Shown here piece after piece: positions 40,087 through 49,403 of a stretch of DNA of 64,000 bases; within the stretch, counting starts at the first letter, position 1; the number at the start of each line of letters is the position of its first letter. The stretch spans positions 62,001 through 126,000 of the forward strand of contig JARGSG010000208.1 in assembly GCA_030374805.1 (NCBI GenBank). Reading direction: 5' to 3'. The DNA comes from Gracilaria gracilis. Taxonomy: Eukaryota; Rhodophyta; Florideophyceae; Gracilariales; Gracilariaceae. The position numbers and the translations under genes are program-made. Below the pieces are notes generated by a model. That model was not told the origin of the DNA. It saw only the letters and a program-made list of their open reading frames with translations, and did not search any database.

Positions 40087-40677
40087 TTGGTCACTATGGA
40101 AAGACCTAAAAGGATTACTCGTGGCTCTAGCGCGCCACCTAGCCACAAGGGTTCTGCTGCGGCTTCGGCCGCTAAATCCATTCTGGATAATCCCGAGGAG
40201 TTGCTTCGGCAACCTCGTGCCGGAACCTCAAAGGATACGGGCACTCAGCCACCGTTGGCTCCTGAACCTAACAAGGATTTGCCGACAACGGTTGAGGACC
40301 TTTGGCCCCAATTGGAAGATCGAGCGAAAGCTCTTTTTACCGCTACGGTTAATGAAGCTATGACCTCAATGGAAATGGACGCCGTTACCCGCTTGGTGGT
40401 TGATCGAGCCGTGCACGAGCTCTCTCAACGCATACCTAAATCGTTTGAAACATACCTCTTAACGGGTGCCCGGGAGCATATCTACCGAGTGGTTCAAGAC
40501 CTTTGGGTTTCTGAAGGAATGGCGGAAGCCAAAACCCCTGGGGTGAATGTGGTTACTCGCATACCACAAGGGATCCCTGCTGGTTCTTCCGCACCAATCA
40601 AGCCAATTCCGGCCGATAGTGCGTACCTACAAGGTTTAAGGCAAGGTCAAGAGGGCCATATAGAGATGAGCCCTTGA
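40087..40677 (+). CDS. Gypsy-2 Gag N-terminal ORF
   Basis: 196 codons from MERPKRITRGSSAPPSHKGS. Helical, acidic central part (TVEDLWPQLEDRAKALFTAT) without a nameable domain. It ends in TGA at 40675-40677. The next gag frame (+1) is open from 40670, so the two overlap by only about 8 bases. Gypsy-1 has gag as one frame over the same region, so here a 1-nt indel, or a +1 shift at AGC CCT TGA, separates the parts. Confidence 0.7.
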   Translation: MVTMERPKRITRGSSAPPSHKGSAAASAAKSILDNPEELLRQPRAGTSKDTGTQPPLAPEPNKDLPTTVEDLWPQLEDRAKALFTATVNEAMTSMEMDAVTRLVVDRAVHELSQRIPKSFETYLLTGAREHIYRVVQDLWVSEGMAEAKTPGVNVVTRIPQGIPAGSSAPIKPIPADSAYLQGLRQGQEGHIEMSP

Positions 40678-42265
40678 GACGTGTACTTGCCACCCATTGG
40701 AGGTAACGTTCGAAAGGACACCAAGACTGGTGGACCTGAGGACGATTCGTCTGACCCAGATGAGGGGCGACGAAGAAGAAACCGCAAGGGTAAAGAAAGG
40801 AGGAGGAAAAAGGGAAAGAATCGCGGCTACGACTCTGACCCCGATTCCTCGAGCTCTTGATACCGATACCGATACTGGTTCATCGTCGGATGATGACCGT
40901 AAAAGTAGACGCCAGAAGAGACCGAACAGGTTGGCGAAGAAGTCGTCAAAGAGAAACCGAAAAGGTAAGAAGAAACGGTACGAGTCGTCCGACTCGGATT
41001 CGGACACCGATACAACCCTAGAGGTGCGTCAGCCGCTGAACGATATGTTCACCAAAGCGGTTGATTATAGGTCATATCGGTTGAGAAACCGATCCTCTGC
41101 TTACACCCAAGAGGTTGCGCAGAAGATCACCAAGCACCATAAGAAGCTCAGCTTCCAGATGGGTGATACTAACTTCACAGGTGATGATCCCATTGCGGTA
41201 ATTGAGTTTCTACAGAAGTTCAAGATTGCATGCGACCAAAATCGTTTTTCCGAAGGCGCTGCCATGTGGTTATTCCAGTTTTACCTTAAAGGTCAAGCTT
41301 ACCACTTGCTGCAAGGCAGGCTCCGTGGAAATACCCTGGCGGTTGATGAAGAGGGGACAGAGATGTTAGAGACGTACCCAGAAGTGGTTAATTTCATGTT
41401 GGAAACTTACGCTACCGATGAGGTTATCCAGGAAGGTTACGCTGAGGTGCAGGCATATCGCCAACGCTCTAGCCAAACCGAAATGGAATTCTCGTTGGGC
41501 CTTTGGAATCTGGCCACCCGATGCGGTAATGTCTTTACCACTAGTAGGTTGAAGTCGCTCTTTGCCGACAATGTTGACAAAGCGATCCGTTCGCAGGTAC
41601 GCAATTACCTGGCGAACAACCGTAAGGTGGACTATAATGGGCTTGCCCGTTATGCCCAGGGACTAGGTGACACTCTCCGTCACGGAAAGAAGCCGTCGGC
41701 GTCCCATACCTCAAAGGATAAACCGAAACGGTCAGTATTGGAGCTAGAAGAAAGCACTACCTCAGAGGGAGATTCGCTCATTCGCGTACCAACAGGAATG
41801 GCAGTTCATCTCGTGACTGCGCCGCAGGCTCAGTCACGAGCCACCTCCATTGGTAATTGGTCGTCGACAGTACCACCAGCTTCGGTAAGGTCGCCACCAA
41901 GGGCGGCGAGCACTCAACAAACCTCAACGGGTGGTTCGCAAGCATCTTCATATGCCACAGCACCAACCAATCCGGTTACCCGACCTACCTCTATGGCAAT
42001 GCGTGATCCCCAGACAGGTGGATTGGTTTGCTGGCTCTGTTTGTCGCCAGACCATCTGGCGAACAGATGTGACAAAATACCCCCAGGGGTGCGCGAACAT
42101 CTGATCAGTGCCAGGCAGCAAAACCACCGTAACCTATATGGATCTGGAAAGAGGGTACAAGCTCAACCATCACCATCTCAGGTTCATCTCGTCGAGGAAA
42201 CACCAATCTTGGAGAAGGACAGTCCCGCTCAGGAGGAGCAGGAAAACACCGAACGGTTAGCGTAG
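40670..42265 (+). CDS. Gypsy-2 Gag: capsid and zinc knuckle
   Basis: About 530 codons. A basic, Ser/Asp-rich start (KKGGGKRERIAATTLTPIPR, RKGKKKRYESSDSDSD) precedes the retrotransposon gag core (FTGDDPIAVIEFLQKFKIAC, MWLFQFYLKGQAYHLLQG, METYATDEVIQEGY-like). A CCHC knuckle CWLCLSPDHLANRC lies near the C-terminus. It ends in TAG (42263-42265), overlapping the protease frame at -1, which is open upstream of 42286. Confidence 0.85.
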   Translation, partial: ALETCTCHPLEVTFERTPRLVDLRTIRLTQMRGDEEETARVKKGGGKRERIAATTLTPIPRALDTDTDTGSSSDDDRKSRRQKRPNRLAKKSSKRNRKGKKKRYESSDSDSDTDTTLEVRQPLNDMFTKAVDYRSYRLRNRSSAYTQEVAQKITKHHKKLSFQMGDTNFTGDDPIAVIEFLQKFKIACDQNRFSEGAAMWLFQFYLKGQAYHLLQGRLRGNTLAVDEEGTEMLETYPEVVNFMLETYATDEVIQEGYAEVQAYRQRSSQTEMEFSLGLWNLATRCGNVFTTSRLKSLFADNVDKAIRSQVRNYLANNRKVDYNGLARYAQGLGDTLRHGKKPSASHTSKDKPKRSVLELEESTTSEGDSLIRVPTGMAVHLVTAPQAQSRATSIGNWSSTVPPASVRSPPRAASTQQTSTGGSQASSYATAPTNPVTRPTSMAMRDPQTGGLVCWLCLSPDHLANRCDKIPPGVREHLISARQQNHRNLYGSGKRVQAQPSPSQVHLVEETPILEKDSPAQEEQENTERLA

Positions 42266-42285
42266 GGGCCACCCCTAACCGTGAA

Positions 42286-43332
42286 TTGGAAGGCCCGTCG
42301 ATACCGGAACGGGAAACCTTAATGGTGGAAAAAGAAGAATCAGATGTACCCAATGTGGTGTGTCTAATGAAGTACAATAACTATAAAGTTAATGCTTCAG
42401 TAAGCTTTCTCAATTACCTACAGGTCCTCGTTGCGTGTGTACTCGATACCGGCGCCGGTCCAAATGTCCTAAACGCTCGCGTCATACCCGATGCGGTCTT
42501 GCGGAACATTCGGCCTGCCCCGACTATCAACCCGCTGGTGGACGCTAATGAGCGCCCACTGCACCTTAGAGGAATGTTAACCACTGTGGTACAACTTGGA
42601 ACCTTGAAGGTGAAGCTCAATTTCTTTGTGGTGGATCGTTTGGCGACAGACTGTATCCTCGGGACCAACTTTGTTGACAAACATGTCAAGGCAATTTTGC
42701 CAGGGTCCCGAACGGTCGCTCTCCGTCAAGGTGGTCGTATTGCCATACTGGGTAATACGCAGACCAAAAATGGTTGGCGTAAGAAGCCGAGGTTCAATAT
42801 ACCCACCGAAACGGTTTCAAACAAGATACGGCTCACCAAATTGGTTTCAATTCCGGCTATGACCCAAATGGTAGTGAACGTCTCATGCGCAGTTCCAGGA
42901 TTGGTAATGCTACAGAACCATCCTAGGTTGGCAGAAAGACATCTCGCCTTGATGGCAAACGGAATTATCGACAACATCCCTAACCAATCCTTCAAGGTGT
43001 ACTTGAGTAACTTTAGCAATCACATTGTTAAGTTACCCAAGCATACCACTATTGGAATCGCATTGCCGGCACCACAAGGGGTTTTCACGGTCTCACCTAA
43101 TGGGTTGGGCGAGGTCGCCACCTCTAAGGAAGGGGGGGAACGGATGCGCCATACCCTGCATATGCGCCCCCGTTATCGACAAATACCAAAATGGAACAGA
43201 AGATCGCCAATACCTTTAAGGTTGGAGATCAGGAAAAGACTATGGAACTGGACCCAGTGCGGAATTGGAGAGAGGAAGTCCAGATCGGTGCGGAGAACCA
43301 GGCTCTCCGAGACCGGATCCTCAGTCTCTTAG
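42286..43332 (+). CDS. Gypsy-2 aspartic protease ORF
   Basis: 348 codons in the -1 frame relative to gag. Active site VLDTGAGPNVLN, then VQLGTLKVKLNFFVV and CILGTNFVDKH. The ORF overlaps the RT frame by over 100 bases. The switch to RT (-1) must occur near the run of seven G at 43132-43138, where the RT frame first becomes open after a stop at about 43123. Confidence 0.85.
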   Translation: MEGPSIPERETLMVEKEESDVPNVVCLMKYNNYKVNASVSFLNYLQVLVACVLDTGAGPNVLNARVIPDAVLRNIRPAPTINPLVDANERPLHLRGMLTTVVQLGTLKVKLNFFVVDRLATDCILGTNFVDKHVKAILPGSRTVALRQGGRIAILGNTQTKNGWRKKPRFNIPTETVSNKIRLTKLVSIPAMTQMVVNVSCAVPGLVMLQNHPRLAERHLALMANGIIDNIPNQSFKVYLSNFSNHIVKLPKHTTIGIALPAPQGVFTVSPNGLGEVATSKEGGERMRHTLHMRPRYRQIPKWNRRSPIPLRLEIRKRLWNWTQCGIGERKSRSVRRTRLSETGSSVS

Positions 43333-44798
43333 AAGAATTTGAACCCATGTGGTCGGGCCGGTTGGGCCAAATTGAGGCTACAGAGCACCGTATTGATATG
43401 GTGCCTGGCTGGAAACCCATTTACCAGCAGCCTTACCGTGCAGGTCCAAAAGCCCGGGAGGTTGAGCTCAATGAGGTCGAGAGAATGCTCCGTGAAGGTG
43501 TCATAAAACCAGCAAATGCGGACTGGGCCAGCCCTGTGGTTCTCGTCACAAAGAAGAATGATACCCGTATGCGGTTCTGTGTGGACTACAGAAGACTGAA
43601 TAGTATGACCATTAGGGATTCGTACCCAATACCTAGAATGGACGAGTGTATAGATTCGTTGGGCAACGCCAAGATCTTTACTACGCTCGATGCCAATTGT
43701 GGTTATTGGCAGGTACCTATCAGGGAAGAAGACAAGGACAAAACTACGTTTACTTGCCACGCTGGGTTATTCCGCTTTACGCGTATGCCCTTTGGGTTGC
43801 GAAATACCCCGGCTACCTTTCAGAGGGCGTTAGATATAATCCTTTCGAAGGTGAAGTGGAGAACCGCTCTGGTATACATCGACGATGTAATCATATATTC
43901 CAGAACGGTAGAGGAACATTTCCACCATGTTAGGGAAGTTTTGAACCTTTTGAGGGAATCTGGAGTAACGTTGAAGCTCCGCAAGTGCGAATTCTTCACC
44001 AAAGAGGTAGAATACCTTGGTCATATCATCAGCCCTGGGAGGTTAGAAGTGACGCCGCGGAATATCCGGGCCGTGCAGGAGGCGAAGCCACCCACGTCCC
44101 AGACGGAAATCCGATCCTTTATAGGTTTGTGCAATGTGTACCGCCGGTTTATCAAGGGATTTGCCAAGATAGCGGCTCCCCTCAACAGGAAGCTGCTGAA
44201 AGGTCAACCTACAAGGTTTGAATGTCTTACCAATGAGGAAATGGATGCGTTCGAGGCGCTAAAACATGCGCTCTTGACACCTCCCATCTTGGCATTACCC
44301 AAAGCTGGTTTACGATACACGTTGGATACTGACGCTTCGGACGCCCAAATTGGTTGTTGTCTTATGCAGGAGCAAGAAAACGGCGACAAACTACCTATAG
44401 GGTACTGGAGCCGTGCTTTGCACGCTGCAGAAAAGAACTACACAACAACCGAAAAGGAATGTCTGGCAGTAGTCTGGAGCATGTTGATGCTCCGTCCCTA
44501 CCTATATGGTGAAAGGTTCACGCTTCGAACCGACCATGATGCCCTACGGTGGATACTGGGTCTGGCCGACGCATCAGGCAGACTTGCCCGATGGCGGTTA
44601 CGACTTTCAGAGTTCGAGTATGACGTACAGTACCGTCCAGGTATCAAGCACAATGTCGCAGACGCGATGTCTCGCATTACCACAGATGGTTTGGACACCG
44701 AGCCGGTAGAGGATGATATCCCATGCTTTACCATCTCTACCAACCCTGATGGTGATACCTTAGAAGGTTACTGGACTCTACCCGAAGAGGATACGTAG
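43191..44798 (+). CDS. Gypsy-2 reverse transcriptase-RNase H
   Basis: 535 codons ending in TAG (44796-44798). RT: FTTLDANCGYWQVPI, MPFGLRNTPATFQRA, active site ALVYIDDVIIYS. RNase H: YTLDTDASDAQIGC, TEKECLAVVWSML, RTDHDALRWIL. The same frame is open immediately after the TAG into the integrase ORF, so one stop codon splits the polyprotein in the variable linker. Gypsy-1 has no stop at the matching place. Confidence 0.95.
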   Translation: MEQKIANTFKVGDQEKTMELDPVRNWREEVQIGAENQALRDRILSLLEEFEPMWSGRLGQIEATEHRIDMVPGWKPIYQQPYRAGPKAREVELNEVERMLREGVIKPANADWASPVVLVTKKNDTRMRFCVDYRRLNSMTIRDSYPIPRMDECIDSLGNAKIFTTLDANCGYWQVPIREEDKDKTTFTCHAGLFRFTRMPFGLRNTPATFQRALDIILSKVKWRTALVYIDDVIIYSRTVEEHFHHVREVLNLLRESGVTLKLRKCEFFTKEVEYLGHIISPGRLEVTPRNIRAVQEAKPPTSQTEIRSFIGLCNVYRRFIKGFAKIAAPLNRKLLKGQPTRFECLTNEEMDAFEALKHALLTPPILALPKAGLRYTLDTDASDAQIGCCLMQEQENGDKLPIGYWSRALHAAEKNYTTTEKECLAVVWSMLMLRPYLYGERFTLRTDHDALRWILGLADASGRLARWRLRLSEFEYDVQYRPGIKHNVADAMSRITTDGLDTEPVEDDIPCFTISTNPDGDTLEGYWTLPEEDT

Positions 44799-46541
44799 TT
44801 TAGTGATGCCATCGCTCGGGAAATACTCGCCCTCGAGGAAACAGACGTCATGCCAATCACCCGCGAGGAATTCCTGAGAGAGCAAGCAAACGATGTTTAT
44901 TGCCGCTCTCTCATGGACCAAGTAGGTATGAAAGACTCGAACTTTGACGTCGACCGAAATGGTTTCCTGGTGAGGCGAGCTCCTATTGATGGTTCCCTTC
45001 AGAAGGTAGTGCCCAAGGTGCTGCGCCCTCGGGTGCTGTACCTAGCCCACTACCCAAGGCTATCAGGACACCCTGGAGGTACGAGAATGTACTACACCTT
45101 GAGGCAAGGGTACTACTGGCCTCATATGGCTAATGATATATATACCTTTGTAGGTCAATGTGAATCTTGCGTACGTACCCGTGGAGGTCTCCGGAAGCAC
45201 AGGAAATACTTGAAGTTATTCCCTGCAGCGGGTCCTCTCGAGTTCGTCGCAATAGACCTTCTGGGTCCATTACCAAAAACCACAAGGGGATATCAGTACA
45301 TCATCGTAATCACCGACAGGTTCTCGAAGCTCACGCGAGCGATACCCTTGAAGGACACGAAATCGACGACCCTCGCGGTGGCGTTCTTGAACAATTGGAT
45401 CTACCCGTATGGTGCACCGCTTTATTTACTTACCGACAATGGTTCGAACTTAGCTTCGAAGTTCTTTGAAGCTGTTTGTAACCTCTTAGGTATTAAGCAC
45501 TACTTCACCACTGCCTACCATCCGCAAACGAATGGGCAAGTGGAGCGCTTTAACCGAACACTGGTATCTCGGCTGCGACATTATACGGAAGAACACCAAA
45601 CTGGTTGGGACGAGCTCGTACAGCCCTTGACATATGCATATAACCTTCAGGTTCATCGAGCGACGCAAACTACGCCGTTCGATCTAATACTGTTAAGACA
45701 CCCACCAGGTATTGTTGTTGAAGGGGACCCATTAGGACAAGAAGCCGCCGGAGCGCTCACACCGTCACAGGTCAAACGGAATACCCTTTTGAGGTTGAGA
45801 CGTGCTCTCAAGTATGCTGAGAGCAAGCTCACAGCATCCCAGAAGCGGTACAAGGAGGACTACGACCGAAAGGTAACCCAAATGGTAACGGCTACGCCGG
45901 GTCAATATGTCTTTATTGACCACCCCCCGAAAGGAGCTAAACCACGACCGGGTGATGAAGCTGATGATGAAGCTATTGATAGAGATATCAATTCTAACCT
46001 TCTTCCGAAATCATCGGGACCTTTCAAGGTAGTTCGGTCGACCGACCACACGGTAACGGTGAACCAAGATGGTGTAGAGAATACAATCTCTATTGACCGA
46101 ATCACGGTTGCACCTCAGACGGTTCAGTCCAGGAAGGAACGCGGAGAATCCGCGCGTGACCCACAAGCGGTTGCCCTGAGGACTCAGCCCCGGGAAGACG
46201 GGACACCCATCGAGGTTAATGATGACGCACAGGGTGACGACCCAGACTACGTACCACCTGCGGGGATTACGGTTGCTCCTTCAGAGGAAACACCTACCCC
46301 TAGTGGTACTGATGCTCATCTAAACCAAAGTGGTGAAACGATACCAGCCCAGGTCTCTAATGAGTTCCCAGTGGAACGCCTTGTAGGTCACCGCCGTACC
46401 CCAGATGGTCTAAAGTACACCGTACGTTGGTATGGCTGGGGCGCCGATGGTGACACTGCTGAGCCGCCCTCAGCCATACCACACCACTTCAGGGTAAGCT
46501 ACTGGAACCGAAAAGGAGAGGACATGCCGAACGATGGGTAA
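44799..46541 (+). CDS. Gypsy-2 integrase with chromodomain
   Basis: In frame with the RT ORF across the TAG. It contains the zinc-binding region YLAHYPRLSGHPGGTRMYY...CESCVRTR, the catalytic FVAIDLLGPLP, TDNGSNL and HPQTNGQVERFNRT (D, D, E), then a linker. The C-terminal chromodomain is FPVERLVGHRRTPDGLKYTV / RWYGWGADGDTAEP. It should insert cDNA with a 5-bp duplication. Unlike gypsy-1, no stop separates the integrase from the chromodomain. Confidence 0.92.
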   Translation, partial: FSDAIAREILALEETDVMPITREEFLREQANDVYCRSLMDQVGMKDSNFDVDRNGFLVRRAPIDGSLQKVVPKVLRPRVLYLAHYPRLSGHPGGTRMYYTLRQGYYWPHMANDIYTFVGQCESCVRTRGGLRKHRKYLKLFPAAGPLEFVAIDLLGPLPKTTRGYQYIIVITDRFSKLTRAIPLKDTKSTTLAVAFLNNWIYPYGAPLYLLTDNGSNLASKFFEAVCNLLGIKHYFTTAYHPQTNGQVERFNRTLVSRLRHYTEEHQTGWDELVQPLTYAYNLQVHRATQTTPFDLILLRHPPGIVVEGDPLGQEAAGALTPSQVKRNTLLRLRRALKYAESKLTASQKRYKEDYDRKVTQMVTATPGQYVFIDHPPKGAKPRPGDEADDEAIDRDINSNLLPKSSGPFKVVRSTDHTVTVNQDGVENTISIDRITVAPQTVQSRKERGESARDPQAVALRTQPREDGTPIEVNDDAQGDDPDYVPPAGITVAPSEETPTPSGTDAHLNQSGETIPAQVSNEFPVERLVGHRRTPDGLKYTVRWYGWGADGDTAEPPSAIPHHFRVSYWNRKGEDMPNDG

Positions 46542-48692
46542 ACCTTAGAGGTGATGCACAGCTCTTAGGGAGGGGGGAGGCTATTTTCGCGCTCCTCATT
46601 CGCTGCGCATCGCACCCACATGGTAACTGAAGCTAACTGCAACACCTAACTGGATATCTTTAATGAAGAAGCTAACACCAACTGGGAGAAGTTAATCAGA
46701 GTGCATCGAAGAGACCAAGAAAGTTTGCCGGAAGACCGTGAAGGTTTAGCGATGACGTCGTACCGAACGAAGCTCGACGAGGGATGCGCTTCGAGCGTCA
46801 GCGTCGCAGCCATCCCAAAGCTGGCACGCGGCCGGCACGCGCGCGCACCTTCATGGCACGCGCCGCGCACGCATGGCTCCAAACCCAAGTGGTGAAAGTC
46901 AAAAAATTAAGGTTTTTGATAAGAGAGAGACGCGCCCCAGATCGGCAGACCGCCGCGCTGGGTAACCGATTCGGTTTACACTATTGTCTGTAGGGAGCGT
47001 GCACCGGCATGGTCAAAAAATCTAAGTATTTTGGGCGTGCTGCGCTCCCGAATCGGCCATGCTCAGCCTCTGAAACCGCTTGGTTCCCGAGATACAGACC
47101 AAAAGGTGTTTCGGCGTTTTTGATACCGTTTGGTGGGGTAATTTCGGCGTGCAATTTTTTGATTCGCCTTGCAAGTAACTTCATGGGTCTGGGGCAGCGT
47201 GTGCGCGTATGCGCGCCAAGAGGCCATGCAGAACCATCCAGGTACATTGCTGGCACTCGCGCGACGTCGCGCGCCACCCCCAAGCTACCAAATCGGTACT
47301 ACGTGACACTCGCTGCGCACAGAAGTGCAACTGCAAGGTCTACCAATTTGGTTTGAGCTGTTTATGGTAGTAGAGACACGACGGAGGATCGCGTCACCCG
47401 GATAGTGGCTGTGAAGAACCAAACCTTCGTGGTAATGACGAACGACACCCATGGGGACTGAAGCGGTTTGGAATAAACCTTAAAGGTGGAGCATGGAACT
47501 GCGCGGGAGACGTTAGTAATGCTGCGCAGCCCTTTATGGTACGATGGAAACCTTGAAGGTGTTTCAAAGTTATGCAAATCAGAGAGAGAGCATGAAATGA
47601 ACCTGTATGGTACTATCGAGATCCTTTATGGAACAAGTTAATCGACCGTGATGGTAACGAAGGGCAAGGAGGTCCGACGAATGGCACATGCCAGGACCTA
47701 TATGGTGACGCCGCAACCATGGAGAGAGGAAGTAGACCATTACGGGATGGGAGCGAGACCAGAAAGGGCATGAATACACCTCGGATGGTCTAGAAGGGAA
47801 CGAGTTTTTGTGCTTACCATGAAAGTTCGTTTCCTTATGAGGTACGAAACCGATCGAGACCTATGTGGTATTCTTTGAAGACAGAACGGACATGGTTCCT
47901 AGATGGTTTTCGCGCTATTTTGACCACGTTAAGGTTTCGCGCTCGTCATGGATGATCGACACCGAGGGTGGTTTGATGCACATGAAAATGGAACCCTTTG
48001 TGGTAGTACACTGCAGACGCCAACCGAGGCGGCCATCCATCCACCTTGGGGGTAGTGAATGAAGCGCCGTGTACCGCTACGGGTGGGAGCCCGCACGCTG
48101 GTACCAGGGCTACCCATGTGGTTCAGATACGGATCGGGGGTCACCATAAACGGATTTAACCTTGTCGGTCGGACGAAAAGCCACGATGGCGCGAGCCCGC
48201 GTGGACAAACCGCAAAGGGGTGCGAAGGCAACCAGAAGGGAGAACGATGAACCAACCTCGATGTAGTCAGCCTCAGTGCCTCGAAGGGTTGGTAGTCGAA
48301 CCTCGAAGGGACAGAGAGACACGCCGCAACCAAGTGGGCGCCAAAATCCTTCACGGTACAGTGCCCACACGAGCTCGAAGGCCCAACCTGCCACCCCCAC
48401 TGGGTATACCGACACGGTAAAAGGGTCCAAGCCGGGCAGCCAAAAAGGTACAACCTTGGAGGTATGCAATGGGCGCGCGTCGCGCTCAAACCACAAATGG
48501 GAATGGATAGAGCCGCAACCGGTGATGACCAAGGTGGTGACCAGAGGGCGTTCGGCGATGCAAAGCCGACGCGACGCACGGCGCGAGATGGCACAAAGGC
48601 TGCGACAGGGACCAAATTGGTACGACGATGCCACCGACTTGGTGAAAGGATCTAGGAGCCACGAGGGCGTGGCTCAGGGTAGGAAGGGGGTC
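46542..48692 (+). other. Gypsy-2 3' non-coding region packed with ACC-N5-GGT palindromes
   Basis: No convincing ORF in 2.15 kb. By eye I counted 22 exact ACC-N5-GGT sites, for example at 46542, 46614, 46883, 47003, 47233, 47287, 47342, 47423, 47477, 47550, 47601, 47645, 47696, 47859, 48043, 48112, 48159, 48408, 48453, 48526, 48611 and 48633. Some N4 and N6 variants lie between them. Random expectation for six fixed bases is about one per 4 kb per spacing. Confidence 0.75.
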
Positions 48693-49193
48693 TGTAGTAC
48701 AATGAGACCTCAATGGGTTGGTGCCACGTGGGCCTACTGGTGCGCCTTGCTGGCTGCACTGTACCCAATTGGTATTCTGTATTTTATAATTTCTAATTTC
48801 TAATTTATAGTCTAGGATAGTTTAGCATTGCTGGCCCATGACAGTAGGTCATGGGCACAGCCGATGACGTCATGCCCGCATGGGAGATCGGCGTCGGTGC
48901 ACCTTGTATATATTGTGGTGCACCTCGCCTTCCCCCTCGGGTATTGTAAAGTCAGGCACCACTAGAGCAGTAACTATACCATCTTGGTCACTTACTACTC
49001 TATTACTATTCAGGTTTTACCGCGCGTCGACGTCTACTACCGTACACCTACACGGTCTAGACTAGTTGCCCCGCCGTTTGCCCCTGCGGGTTTCAGGTGC
49101 CCTACTACCATATTGGTTGTGTGTTTTTCCCCTTTAGGTTGAGCCCTCGCGCGCTCCCTCTACCAGGCGGACCTTATCGGTATTTGTACGACA
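48693..49193 (+). repeat. Gypsy-2 3' LTR, 501 bp
   Basis: Near-identical partner of 39441-39948, preceded by the polypurine tract and followed by TSD TCAGA (49194-49198). Confidence 0.95.
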
Positions 49194-49403
49194 TCAGAGA
49201 TGGCACGCGTATCGGAAATGTACGATGACGGCCTTTCAATCTCTCTTTCTGGTGTCGTTCTGTAGATGATCTTGCTGACCTTTTTTCTTTGCCCAGGGTG
49301 ATGACGTCTTTCTGTTTCGTGCTGTTTGTAACTGTGTCTCCGTCTTGACATTTAAGGCGAACTGCTGCATGAGTTTGTTCGCGATATCTGGCAATGGGGC
49401 GAC

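Larger units (their letters stand above)
39441..49193 (+). mobile_element. Ty3/gypsy element 2 (gypsy-2), 9.75 kb, plus strand
   Basis: LTRs 39441-39948 and 48693-49193, TSD TCAGA, PBS at 39952, polypurine tract AGGAAGGGGG just before the 3' LTR. Order: gag (two frames), protease, RT-RNase H, integrase with chromodomain, then a 2.15-kb non-coding region. It is a distant relative of gypsy-1 with the same frame layout. It is inserted in the DIRS pol gene. Confidence 0.95.

Noticed and set aside
47929-48634. Minus-strand frames of 228 and 174 codons in the gypsy-2 3' region
   Set aside because: Overlapping frames in a region whose structure is explained by dispersed palindromes; no domain.
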